A DNA stretch of 64,000 bases from Dokdonia sp. 4H-3-7-5. Lineage in GTDB: Bacteria; Bacteroidota; Bacteroidia; Flavobacteriales; Flavobacteriaceae. This document shows positions 51,454 to 63,200 of this stretch, one piece after another; positions within the stretch are counted from its first letter, which is position 1; the number at the start of each line of letters is the position of its first letter. Below the pieces are notes generated by a model, which searched no databases, was not told the DNA's origin, and was given only the letters and a program-made list of their open reading frames with translations. Position numbers and translations under genes: made by a program. The DNA is taken from assembly GCF_000212355.1 (NCBI RefSeq), contig NC_015496.1, positions 1,934,501 through 1,998,500 on the forward strand, given 5' to 3'.

Positions 51454-52575
51454 TTGAATAGATACGACCATATACGACCTTATAATGATAATGAAGTAAA
51501 TCAGGCTTTACTTCACGCAGCAAGACATCCTATGTTTAGGATTTTACTGCAATTTACATTTCCAGATAAAACACAAGAAGAAATTGTCGAAGTACTCAGT
51601 ACCTGCTTTTCAATAGCCGATTTTCAAGAAAAAGTTATCTATAAATCAGTAACAAATCTACTTGATAAAAGTGCTGAGGATTTTACGTGTAGTGGGTTTG
51701 ATACGCTTTCGCGAAAGCGGTCTTATCTATACCTGTCAAATCATCGTGATATTGTACTTGATACGTCATTACTTAATATGACGCTTATAGATCATGGTCT
51801 TATAACAACAGCCTCTGCAATAGGAGATAATCTTGTGCAAAAAGATTTTTTAATGGAGCTGTCTAAGCTCAACAGGAATTTCTTAGTGCAAAGAGGGCAG
51901 TCACCACGTGAGATGCTTATGAGTTCTAAACTCTTGTCTCAATATATTAAGCACTTGCTAGTAGAAAATAGATCTGTGTGGGTAGCCCAGCGAGAAGGAC
52001 GAACAAAAGACGGACTTGATAAAACGCAGCAAGGCGTACTCAAGATGATCACCATTGCTCGTGGTAAAACACCACTAATGCAATACCTCAAAGAACTTAA
52101 CATAGTAGGAGTCGCAATCTCTTATGAGTATGACCCTACAGATATTTTGAAGGTACCCGAAATTGTGGCAAAACAAGAAAATGTACCTTACATAAAAACA
52201 GCAAACGAAGATTTTAATAGCATCCTAAAAGGTGCGCTAGGTAATAAACGCAATATCCATATAGCAGCTGCACCTATGCCAGAAGAAATTTATGATCAAA
52301 TTGCTCAGGATTATGCAAGTGATAATGATAAGCTACAAGCATTTGCCAGTGCCTTAGATACTATAATCTGGAAGCATTATAAGTTGTGGCCGTCTAATTA
52401 TATTGCATATGATCTATACCATAAAAGCAATAAGTACAGCGCTCATTATGATGAGAAAGAATTACGTCATTTTGAACGTAGGTTAGAAGTGCGAGTAGAT
52501 AAAGAAAAGCAGATAGAAGTAGACAGTTTCTTATTAATGTATGCAAACCCAGTAGTACAATCAGAAAAAGTATGA
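51454..52575 (+). CDS. 1-acyl-glycerol-3-phosphate acyltransferase-family protein
   Basis: A 373-aa acyltransferase. The catalytic block SNHRDIVLDTSLL (a variant of HxxxxD: His-Arg-Asp-Ile-Val-Leu-Asp) lies near residues 92-104. FLVQRGQSP and VWVAQREGRTKDGLDKTQ match the PlsC substrate and phosphate motifs. It starts with TTG at 51454; the N-terminal NRYDHIRPYNDNEV is a family-like opening, so the longer form is kept. A REP palindrome in frame (TLSRKRS) sits just before the catalytic motif. It overlaps the asparaginase start by 4 bp. Confidence 0.82.
   Translation: MNRYDHIRPYNDNEVNQALLHAARHPMFRILLQFTFPDKTQEEIVEVLSTCFSIADFQEKVIYKSVTNLLDKSAEDFTCSGFDTLSRKRSYLYLSNHRDIVLDTSLLNMTLIDHGLITTASAIGDNLVQKDFLMELSKLNRNFLVQRGQSPREMLMSSKLLSQYIKHLLVENRSVWVAQREGRTKDGLDKTQQGVLKMITIARGKTPLMQYLKELNIVGVAISYEYDPTDILKVPEIVAKQENVPYIKTANEDFNSILKGALGNKRNIHIAAAPMPEEIYDQIAQDYASDNDKLQAFASALDTIIWKHYKLWPSNYIAYDLYHKSNKYSAHYDEKELRHFERRLEVRVDKEKQIEVDSFLLMYANPVVQSEKV
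51702..51720. repeat. REP-like palindrome inside the acyltransferase gene
   Basis: TACGCTTTCGCGAAAGCGG, here read in another frame as Thr-Leu-Ser-Arg-Lys-Arg, within 30 bases of the catalytic histidine codon. Confidence 0.92.
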
Positions 52576-53594
52576 GCAAGGCTAAGATTCTCTTAATATA
52601 TACAGGAGGTACTATAGGTATGATCAAAGATTATGAAACGGGAGCTTTAAAAGCTTTCAACTTTGATGAACTACTTGAAAAAATCCCTGAATTAAGGTTG
52701 CTAGATTGTGAGATAAGCACCGCCTCATTTGATACCGTGATTGATTCGTCAAACATGAATCCTACCTACTGGAACGAGCTTTGTGATTTTATTAAAGAAG
52801 GATATGATAGTTATGACGGCTTTGTAGTGCTGCACGGTAGCGATACCATGAGTTATAGCGCATCTGCCATAAGTTTTATGCTAGAAAATCTATCTAAGCC
52901 TGTGGTGTTTACGGGATCACAGCTGCCTATAGGAGATTTACGCACAGATGCAAAGGAGAATTTAATTACTGCGGTTCAAGTAGCTGCTTTGAGAAAACGT
53001 AATAAACCACTTATAACTGAAGTATGTCTTTACTTTGAGTATAAACTATACCGAGCAAATCGTACATCAAAAATAAGTGCGGAAAATTTTGAAGCATTTA
53101 CTTCTCCTAATTATCCAGAACTCCTCACCTCAGGAGTACATCTCACCATAAACGAAGACGCACTCTGGAAACCGAATAAAAAGGTGCTTAAAGTTCACAG
53201 AAAATTAGTTACAGAGATTCTACTACTTAAAATATATCCTGGCATTTCGCAGTGCTTAGTAGAAGCCATGCTTAATATTCCTTGTACGCGTGGCGTGGTG
53301 CTAGAAACCTTCGGGGCAGGAAACACCTCTACGCAACCGTGGTTTGTAGATGCGCTTAAAGCAACTATCAAGCGAGGAGTTCCTATCGTAAATATCACGC
53401 AGTGTATCTCTGGCAGCGTGCACATGGGTAATTATGAAACTAGTGTCGCTTTAAAGAAAATGGGCGTCATTAATGGAGGCGATATGACTACAGAAGCCGC
53501 TACTACAAAAATGATGTATTTACTAGGGCAGGAGCTGGGGCCTAAAGTGTTTAAAACAGTCTTTGAAACTTCTTTACGAGGAGAGCTCACATAA
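52572..53594 (+). CDS. ansA: Type I (cytoplasmic) L-asparaginase
   Basis: A 340-aa asparaginase. YTGGTIGM at about residues 9-16 provides the first catalytic Thr, and VLHGSDTMSYSAS near 85-97 the second Thr-Asp pair. It hydrolyses asparagine to aspartate and ammonia. It has no signal peptide, in keeping with the type I form. Its ATG overlaps the acyltransferase stop (ATGA), so the two genes are coupled. Confidence 0.92.
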   Translation: MSKAKILLIYTGGTIGMIKDYETGALKAFNFDELLEKIPELRLLDCEISTASFDTVIDSSNMNPTYWNELCDFIKEGYDSYDGFVVLHGSDTMSYSASAISFMLENLSKPVVFTGSQLPIGDLRTDAKENLITAVQVAALRKRNKPLITEVCLYFEYKLYRANRTSKISAENFEAFTSPNYPELLTSGVHLTINEDALWKPNKKVLKVHRKLVTEILLLKIYPGISQCLVEAMLNIPCTRGVVLETFGAGNTSTQPWFVDALKATIKRGVPIVNITQCISGSVHMGNYETSVALKKMGVINGGDMTTEAATTKMMYLLGQELGPKVFKTVFETSLRGELT

Positions 53595-53663
53595 AGTGTG
53601 TAACTCTTGAATGAGTTATTATTTTTTTGTTATTTCGCAATCCTTTAGAAAGAGTATGAATTA

Positions 53664-53678
53664 TACGCTTTCGCGAAA
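53664..53678. repeat. Truncated REP-like palindrome before tRNA-Ser
   Basis: TACGCTTTCGCGAAA, left arm and centre intact, right arm lost (followed by ATTTG). Confidence 0.75.
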
Positions 53679-53760
53679 ATTTGAAACACCTACAACAGTG
53701 AGTTGTAATCAGATGTCGTTAAGAATAAATACCTGTAGAGCACTCGCTTTACAACAAAAT

Positions 53761-53845
53761 AGAGAGGTGGCCGAGTGGCTTAAGGCGCACGCCTGGAAAG
53801 CGTGTATACGGCAACGTATCGAGGGTTCGAATCCCTTCCTCTCTG
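53761..53845 (+). tRNA. tRNA-Ser (anticodon GGA)
   Basis: Full cloverleaf. Acceptor AGAGAGG (53761-53767) pairs with CCTCTCT (53838-53844), discriminator G53845. Anticodon stem CACGC/GCGTG encloses the loop CTGGAAA with anticodon GGA at 53795-53797. A long variable arm (TATACGGCAACGTAT region) is typical of tRNA-Ser. T-stem GAGGG/CCCTT encloses TTCGAAT. No CCA is encoded. Confidence 0.95.
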
Positions 53846-53849
53846 CTGT

Positions 53850-53885
53850 AAAGCTCGCTATCTCAACAATAGCGGGCTTTTTTAT
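53850..53885 (+). terminator. Terminator after tRNA-Ser
   Basis: AAAGCTCGCTAT - CTCAACA - ATAGCGGGCTTT followed by TTTTT; one G-T pair in a 12-bp stem. Confidence 0.88.
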
Positions 53886-54180
53886 TTATAGGGGCATAAA
53901 TAGAGGCATACTTCTTACAAATACAACTTACCCATATAATTCCTCTTTATAATCTGATATAGCAAATACATAGTAAAATATTTTGACAGAAGTTGAGTTG
54001 TCAAGCCGCTCACTTTAATTGAGGATACCTCCCTAAAACTTTTTAGCAAAAATTTATCATAAATATGAGTGATATTGTGAGTGTTTTTTTTGACAGCTTA
54101 ATGAGTTGTGCATTTTGTCGATATTTAAACCCTCTTTGTCGTAAGTGTCATGTTAATTGTTGATAACTTCTAATAAAATT
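53886..54180. other. Intergenic region without a recognised gene
   Basis: AT-rich spacer between tRNA-Ser and the giant surface-protein gene. No coding-like ORF or RNA gene is seen, and it has no REP palindrome. Confidence 0.5.
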
Positions 54181-54210
54181 TTGTAATGATTTAGAAGTTG
54201 TCTATCTTTT
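54181..54210 (+). promoter_or_regulatory. Probable promoter of the giant surface-protein gene
   Basis: TTG at 54181-54183, 19 nt, then TATCTTTT at 54203-54210, close to the TTG / TAnnTTTG consensus. It would leave a leader of about 75 bases before ATG 54291. Confidence 0.5.
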
Positions 54211-54290
54211 CCTCTTAAAGTATCTAGTGTTTAAATAGTAAACACTTTCATCAATACTAACTGACCAAAATCCTTTTAAAATCATCACGT

Positions 54291-57200
54291 ATGATTCATA
54301 AAACTACCAAAACTCAATTTACTGCTTTCATTTTTTTTGTAACGCTTCTATTTTGTTCCTTTCAATTAGAGGCTCAAATTATTGCAGGTACTAATAGACC
54401 AAACCCTGATCCTGCAGGTCCCCCAGGAAACCCAGATGCTATTATAGCTGTAAATGCGGTTCTTGGGGCAGATGGAGTTACTTTTCAAGTGCAAGGAGCA
54501 GAAGCCTGTATTACGGGTGGAGGAGGCAATAATGGTAGTCCAGGTGAAGATCCAGAATGGCGATTTGATGTAGTTCTAGCAGATCCAGGTAACATATTGC
54601 CAGTTTCTGAGGATATAGAAATTAGAGTGTGTAGGCGTGGAGATTTTGGTCAAACCGCTGAAGCTGTTTTTATTTTAGATGAGGATTTAAATCAAGTAGG
54701 TATAATACCTGGTCAAGGTAATATATCTTTTGATTGTACATCGGGCCCTGTTTGTGAAGTAATTACAATAACATCTTGTGCATTTAATGCACAAACTGCA
54801 GATGGTGTTTTTAGTTTGACATTATATACAGATGGAGCAGCTTCTGGAAATACAGTAGGTGATTTTTGTAATGTCCCTCCGGGTCCTCAACAAGATATAA
54901 CGCCAGCCGGATGTACTGGAGATTGTCTTACCTATAGTCAGTCCGTTCCATCTGGAGGTGGCAGGGTTTTTAATAACCAAGCAAATGGAGGGCCTATGGT
55001 AAACGCTGTGGCTGTAGCTGCAAACTGTGCATTTATTGATTATTTTATATTTCCGACAGGGGGTCTAGGGTTCACAATTGATGGTACAGATTCTATAGCT
55101 CTTGATGGCGAAGATTATTGTGTAGGTGAGTCTGTATTTATACCATCAGCATCTGGAGCTGGACAGCAGTTTACTGTTTCTGTAGATGGAGGTCCTGCAC
55201 AGGTGATTGGTGGAGGTGGCCAAGATGTTAATTATACATTTGCTTCCCCTGGAACCTATGTAATATGTAATGTAATCGATCCAGGCGGGTGCGCAGAACA
55301 ACGATGCACTACTCTTAATGTAGTAGGTGCTCCTATAGGAGAAGCGGGTCCAGATGAAGAGATTTGTGAAACAGCGTCTACATATAGTCTTACGGGAGCA
55401 AACATAGTTGCAGATATCGTATTATGGGAAACTACTGGAGACGGTGCTTTTAATGATGTTTCTGCGACTAATCCAATTTATACGTTAGGATCTGCAGATC
55501 AAAGTGCCACTTCGATACAGCTTTCTGTTACAGTATCTAATACAGATATGATTTGTGACCCTACGACAGATAGTCTTATATTAACTAGAATAGAAGAAGC
55601 AACGGTTGAGGCAGGAAATGATATTGAATTATGTAATGATTTTGGTAGTTATATACTTTCAAGTGCTTCTATAGGTGGTGGGGCAACTACTGGTCTATGG
55701 ACCATTACACAACCAAGCGGTGGTGATGGAGTAGTTAATCCAGCAACAGCGACATCAAATCCGGAAAGTGCTAGTTTTTCTGCAACAGTACCAGGTGATT
55801 ATATATTGACATTAACGACAAACACGGATACTCCATGCCCTGTGATTTTTGATACCGTTACCATTACGGTAGATGAAGCTCCAACTGCAAGCGTGGGTAC
55901 AGAGAAAGCAGCTACAATTTGCTCAAATGAGATGTATCAATTTACAGATGGTACTTCTTCAATAGGAGGAACTCCATCAGATGTAATCAGCTGGTCAACT
56001 AGTGGAAATGGAGTTTTTAGTAGTCTCACCGCTGAAAATCCAGCGTATACACCAAGTACTGATGATATTACGGCGACAACAATAACCCTAACTAAGACAG
56101 TGACAGGAACTGGCGGTTGTCTTACAAATACCGCATCAGATACCTTTACCCTTTCCATAAGTGAAGAGCCTACTGTTGAAGCAGGAAATCCAGTTACATT
56201 GTGTATTGATTTTGGTACTTATCAACTCTCAGGTGCTTCCATAGGTGGGGGTGCTACAACGGGAATATGGGCTGTAACTACAAATGCAGGAGATGGAGCT
56301 GTTAGTCCAACTACTGCTACTACTTCACCAGAAACAGCAAACTTTACGGCAACTACAGCTGGAACATATATACTAACTTTAACTACAGATGCTGCTTCAC
56401 CTTGTACTCCTGTTGAAGATACTCTAGTAATTACTGTAGTAGAACCGGAGCTTAACAGTATTCAAGACCTTATAGGGTGCGCAGTGCCGGGTGCTGTGCT
56501 AAACGCTAATGATGGAATCACTTTTGATTCGAATATATCTGTTACTTGGTATACTTCACTTACGGGAGGAAGTCCTATTACAGGTCAACCTGAATTAAAT
56601 ACAGCAGGAACGATTTCGTATTTTGCTGAAATTACAGACACTTCTATTTCTTGTACAAATCCAGAACGAGAAGAAGTTGTATTAACGCTTGTAGATCCAC
56701 CATTCCCAAACTTCATTGAAGCGGTTTGTTCTGGAGAAGTATTAAATATTGGAGTTGCATCTGTATCTCCTTCTTACACAGTTGTATCTTCTGATCAATT
56801 AAACGTGCCAGCGGGTCCCGATCGACCAACTCCATCCTCACAAAATATTACTGACACTTACGTAAATAGGACAGCAAATGATGTAATAATTACTTATACG
56901 TTAACGGTAAGTGATCCCGTAGCTTGTCAAGGGGAAATTTTTGATGTCGTTGTAACTGTCTCTCCAGAACCTGTAATTTCAAATACGTTGGATACGGCTG
57001 TATGTAGCGATAATCCTATTGGAGTAGTTTTAGATGTATTAAGTACAAGTACGGCTGCCGCTACATACAGACTCGCAAGTGTTACACCAGATGCTGGATT
57101 AATTGCTAGTGGTTCAAATGCTGCAACTGCAAATGGCTTAGCGGCAGATGCTATTCAAAATGACATTTTTTCAAACAATACAGGTACTTCTTTAAATGTT

Positions 57201-60200
57201 GAATATGTTGTAGAGCCTACATCTTCAGCAGGTTGTGTTGGTGAGCCTGAAACCATAATAGTAACTATAGAGCCATCTCCCATAGTAGATGCAGGACCTG
57301 ACGCGGCTAGTATATGCTCTGACGAGACCTATACTGTGGTAGGTAGTACTTCTGCAAACGGAACGATAGTCTGGAGCACTAGTGGTACAGGTACATTTAA
57401 TAACAACTCTATAGATAATCCAATTTATACAGTAAGTGGCCAAGATATTTCTGCAGGAGAGGTGACCTTAACAAAAACAGTTACGGGAACTGGTGTTTGT
57501 ATGTTAAATTCAGCTTCTGATAATACGGTTCTTACTATAAGTGAACTTCCTATTGTAGACGCAGGTATCAATCAGGTTCTATGTTCAGATAATAGTCCAT
57601 TTGTATTAAGTGGAGCATCAATTGGAGGAGGAGCTACAACAGGAGTATGGACCATAACATCTCAGCCTGGAACAGATGGAATACTAAGTGATGATACACC
57701 TACAGTAGATCCAGAAACGGTAAGCTTAACAGCTACCACTCCAGGGGTATACATCTTAACCTTAACTACAGATTTTACCACCCCCTGCTTAGAAGCGTCT
57801 GATAGTATATCAATAACGGTAGAAGATGAACCAACTGTTGAAGCCGGTCCTGAAACAGCAATTATATGCTCTGATGAGATGTACAATGTTATGGGTAGTA
57901 CCTCTACTAATGGTACAATTACTTGGAGCACAAGTGGAACTGGAACTTTTAATAACACTAGTGCCGAAAATCCAATCTATACTGCTAGTGTGCAAGACAT
58001 AACTGCAGGTGAGGTTACACTAACAAAAACTGTTACCGGAACTGGAGCTTGTGCTTCAAGTTCTGTGTCTGATGATACTGTTCTTACAATTAGTGAGGAG
58101 CCAACTGTAAATGCAGGAATAGATGCTGCTCTATGTTCAGATTTTGGACCCTATACACTTAGCGATGCCACAATAGGTGGTGGAGCTACTACTGGTATCT
58201 GGTCAATTACTACAAGTCCAGCTGGAGGTGATGGTGTTTTAAGTTCAGTCACTGCGTCTGCCACTCCTGAATCCGTAACGTTTACTGCTACAGTGCCGGG
58301 AAATTATATTTTAACTTTAACAACAGATTTTGTAGCGCCTTGTGAGGCTGCTACAGATATGGTGACAATTGTAGTAGAAGATGAGCCTACTGTAGATGCC
58401 GGCCCTGCAACAGCAACTATTTGTTCAGACGGAATGTATCCAGTATCTGGGAGCACATCCTCAAATGGTACAATTGTTTGGACTACTAGTGGATCTGGTT
58501 CTTTTTCTAATGCTACCATCGATAATCCGGTATATACGGCAAGTGCTTTGGATATTAGCGCAGGTACAATCACCCTTACTAAAACAGTATCGGGATCTGG
58601 AGCTTGTGCTTCAAGTTCAGTGTCGGATAGTACTATTCTCACAATTAATGAGGAGCCAACAGTAGAGGCAGGAAGTGCGGTAACATTATGTATTGATTTT
58701 GGTACATATCAATTAGCAGATGCTAGTATAAGTGGAGGAGCGACAACGGGTACTTGGACAGTAAGTACAAATCCTGGGGATGGAGCTGTTACACCTAATA
58801 CAGCTACTTCTTCTCCTGATACTGCCAATTTTATGGCAACTACACCAGGTACTTATGTGTTAACATTAACTACAGATGCAGCTGCTCCTTGTGTGCCTGC
58901 TTCAGATACGGTAACCATAATTGTTGTTGAACCACAGTTAAATTCTATACAAGATTTAATAGGTTGTGCAGTAGCAGGAGCAGAACTTAATGCAAATGAT
59001 GCTATAACTTCTGATGCAAACATATCGGTTGATTGGTATACTACAGCGACTGGGGGAACACCAATAGCTGGTGAGCCTGAACTTACTGCTGCAGGATCAA
59101 TATCTTATTTTGCTGAAATTTCAGATTCTAGTATTCCGTGTACTAACCCTGTAAGAGAAGAAGTTGTTCTAACATTAGTAGATCCGCCATTTCCAAATTT
59201 CGCGGAAGCGGTCTGCTCAGGAACAGCATTAAATATAGGTGTTTCTTCTGTTACACCATCCTATACGGTAGTATCTTCAGATGAGCTAAATGTTCCAGCG
59301 GGACCTGCTCGACCAACACCTTCTGCAACAAATATTACAGATACTTATGTTAACAGAACAGCAGACATTGTTACAATAACATATACATTAACGGTCAGTA
59401 ATCCAATGGCTTGTGAGGGGGAAGTGTTTGATGTTATAGTAACTGTCTCACCAGAGCCAGTTGTGTCAAATTTACTGAATACGACCATTTGTAGTGACAG
59501 TCCTACGGGTATCAGGTTAGGAGTTCTGACAACTAGTACAGAGGCTACTTCTTACAGGCTCGTAAGCACAACGGCGGAAAGTGGACTTGTTCCTGGCGTG
59601 GCTAATGCTGTAAGTACTTCAGGGCTAGATGCAAATGCAATAGAAAATGATGTCTTTACAAATAATACAGGCGCCTCATTAACTGTAGATTACGTTGTAG
59701 AAGCAACATCATTAGCAGGTTGTGTGGGACCTCAAGAAACAATTACAGTAACTGTTGAGCCAGCTCCTATGGTAGATGCAGGTGCAGCAACAGCAAGTAT
59801 TTGTTCTGATGCAATGTATAACGTATCGGGTGGTACTTCTTCAAACGGAACTATAGAGTGGACAACAAGCGGATCTGGAATTTTTAATGACGCTTTCGCA
59901 GAAAATCCTATTTACACACCTAGTGAGCTTGATATTAATTCAGGAGAAGTCACGTTAACGAAAACAATATCGGGTTCTGGAGCTTGCTCAACTAATAAAG
60001 TTTCAGATAATACAATACTTACTATTACCGAAGAGCCTACAGTAGATGCGGGTCCAAATATAGTATTATGTTCAGATAATGGACCATATGTTTTAGGCAA
60101 TGCTTCGATAGGAGGTGGTGCAACAACAGGAGTTTGGGAAGTGATTTCTCAACCTGCCGAAAGCATACTCAGTGATGATACACCTACGGCTAGTCCAGAA

Positions 60201-63200
60201 GCGGTAACATTTACGGCTGTTGTCCCAGGGGATTACGTACTTACATTGACAAGTGACTTTACGGCACCTTGTGCTGCTGCAACAGATACGGTAACCATTA
60301 CTGTGGAAGATGAGCCAACAGTAGCAGTAACCTCACCAACGGCAACGATTTGTTTTGATGATATGTTTACTGTTGCTGGAAGTACTTCTACCAACGGAAC
60401 AATTGCTTGGACTACTAGTGGAACAGGAACTTATGACAATGCTACGGCAGAGAATCCAATATACACTGCGAGTACACAAGATGTAAGCGCAGGAGTAATA
60501 ACACTTACCAAAACAGTAACAGGAACAGGAGCTTGTGCTTCGAGTACAGTATCTGCCTCAATAGCCTTAACCATCAGTGAAGAGCCAACAGTTGAAGCTG
60601 GAGCCGCTGCTTCCTTATGTTCTGATGCTAGTCCTTATACATTAAGTGATGCTACTATCAGTGGCGGAGCGACTATGGGAACTTGGTCACTAACGGCAAG
60701 TCCTGCAGGTGGTGATGGAGCATTAAGCTCTACTGCTGCAACAGCTAATCCTGAAACAGTAACTTTTACAGCTACGGTACCTGGAGATTACATACTTACA
60801 TTAACAAGTGACTTTACAGCACCTTGTGTTGCTGCCACAGATACGGTAACGATTACTGTGGAAGATGAGCCAACAGTAGCAGTAGCATCACCAACGGCAA
60901 CGATTTGTTTTGATGATATGTTTACGGTTGCTGGAAGTACTTCTACCAACGGAACGATTGCTTGGACTACTAGTGGGTCCGGATTCTTTTCAGATAATAC
61001 TATTGATAATCCTGTGTATACTGCAAGTCAATTAGATGTAGACGGAGGTTCGGTGACGCTAACAAAGACAGTAACTGGAACAGGCGCTTGTGCTTCAAGT
61101 ACAGTGTCAGCTTCAATAGCATTAACAATCAGCGAAGAGCCAACAGTGGAAGCTGGAGCCGCTGCTTCCTTATGTTCTGATGCTGGTCCTTATACCTTAA
61201 GTGATGCTACCATCGGTGGCGGAGCTACGATGGGAACTTGGTCACTAACGACAAGTCCTGCAGGTGGAGATGGAGTATTAAGCTCAACGGTTTCTACAGC
61301 TACTCCTGAAACAGTAACATTTACAGCTACGGTACCTGGAAATTATGTATTAACATTAACATCTGACTTTACAGCACCTTGCGTTGCTGCAACAGATACG
61401 GTAACGATTACTGTGGAAGATGAGCCAACAGTAGCAGTGGCATCACCAACGGCAACGATTTGTTTTGATGATATGTTTACGGTCGCTGGAAGTACTTCTA
61501 CCAACGGAACGATTGCTTGGACGACTAGTGGATCTGGATCTTTTACAGATAACACGATTGACAATCCTGTGTACACAGCAAGCGCACTTGACGTGGATGC
61601 AGGAGTAATAACACTTACCAAAACAGTAACTGGAACAGGAGCTTGTACTTCGAGTACAGTATCTGCTTCAATAGCATTAACAATCAGTGAAGAGCCAACA
61701 GTTGAAGCTGGAGCAGCTGCTTCTTTATGTTCTGATAATGGCGCATATACTTTAAGTGATGCTACAATTGGTGGCGGAGCTACGATGGGAACTTGGTCGC
61801 TTACGACCAGTCCTGCAACAGGGGATGGAGCATTAAGCTCTACTACTGCAACAGCTAATCCAGAAACGGTAACTTTTACAGCTACGGTACCTGGAGATTA
61901 CATACTGACATTGACAAGTGACTTTACTGCACCTTGCGTTGCAGCAACAGATACGGTAACAATAACTATAGAAGATGAGCCAACAGTAACAGTGGCATCA
62001 CCAACGGCAACTATTTGTTTTGATAATATGTTTACAGTTGCTGGAAGCACATCGACCAACGGAACGATTGCTTGGACTACTAGTGGAACAGGTACCTATG
62101 ACAATGCTACGGCAGAAAACCCAATATATACAGCGAGTACACAAGATGTAAGCGCTGGAGTAGTAACACTAACAAAGACAGTAACTGGAACAGGCGCTTG
62201 TGCTTCGAGTACAGTATCTGCTTCAATAGCCTTAACGATTAGCGAAGAGCCAACAGTTGAAGCTGGAGCAGCTGCTTCTTTATGTTCTGATAATGGCGCA
62301 TATATTTTAAGTGATGCTACCATCGGTGGTGGAGCTACTACGGGAACTTGGTCACTAACGACAAGTCCTGCAGGTGGTGATGGAGCATTAAGCTCAACTG
62401 CTGCAACAGCTACTCCTGAGACAGTAACTTTTATAGCTACGGTACCTGGAGATTACATACTGACATTAACAAGTGACTTTACAGCACCTTGTGTTGCTGC
62501 AACAGATACGGTAACCATTACTGTGGAAGATGAGCCAACAGTAGCAGTAGCATCACCAACGGCAACTATCTGTTTTGATGATATGTTTACGGTCGCTGGA
62601 AGTACATCTACCAACGGAACAATTGCTTGGACTACTAGTGGAACAGGAACTTATGACAATGCTACGGCAGAGAATCCAATATACACTGCGAGTACAGAAG
62701 ATGTAAGCGCAGGAGTAATAACACTTACCAAAACAGTAACTGGAACAGGAGCTTGTGCTTCGAGTACAGTATCTGCTTCAATAGCATTAACAATCAGTGA
62801 AGAGCCAACGGTGGAAGCTGGAGCAACTGCTTCTTTATGTTCTGATAATGGCGCATATACTTTAAGTGATGCTACCATCGGTGGTGGAGCGACAATGGGA
62901 ACTTGGTCACTAATGACCAGTCCTGCAGGTGGTGACGGAGCATTAAGCTCAACTGCTGCGACAGCTAACCCTGAAACAGTAACATTTACAGCTACGGTGC
63001 CTGGAGATTATGTATTGACATTATCAAGTGACTTTACAGCACCTTGTGTTGCTGCAACAGATACGGTGACCATTACCGTGGAAGATGAGCCAACAGTTGA
63101 CGCAGGACCAGCTACAGCTGAAATTTGTGATGATGAAATGTATACAGTTGTAGGAGGTTTGTCTACCAACGGAACAATTGCTTGGACTACAAGTGGAACT

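Noticed and set aside
53611-53952. Plus-strand ORF of 113 codons
   Set aside because: It runs through the complete tRNA-Ser gene, its terminator and a truncated palindrome; no coding character.
59197-59212. TTTCGCGGAAGCGGTC, similar to the palindrome, inside the giant gene
   Set aside because: The matching position in the other super-repeat copy encodes nearly the same residues (NFIEAV / NFAEAV) without a palindrome, so it is chance drift.
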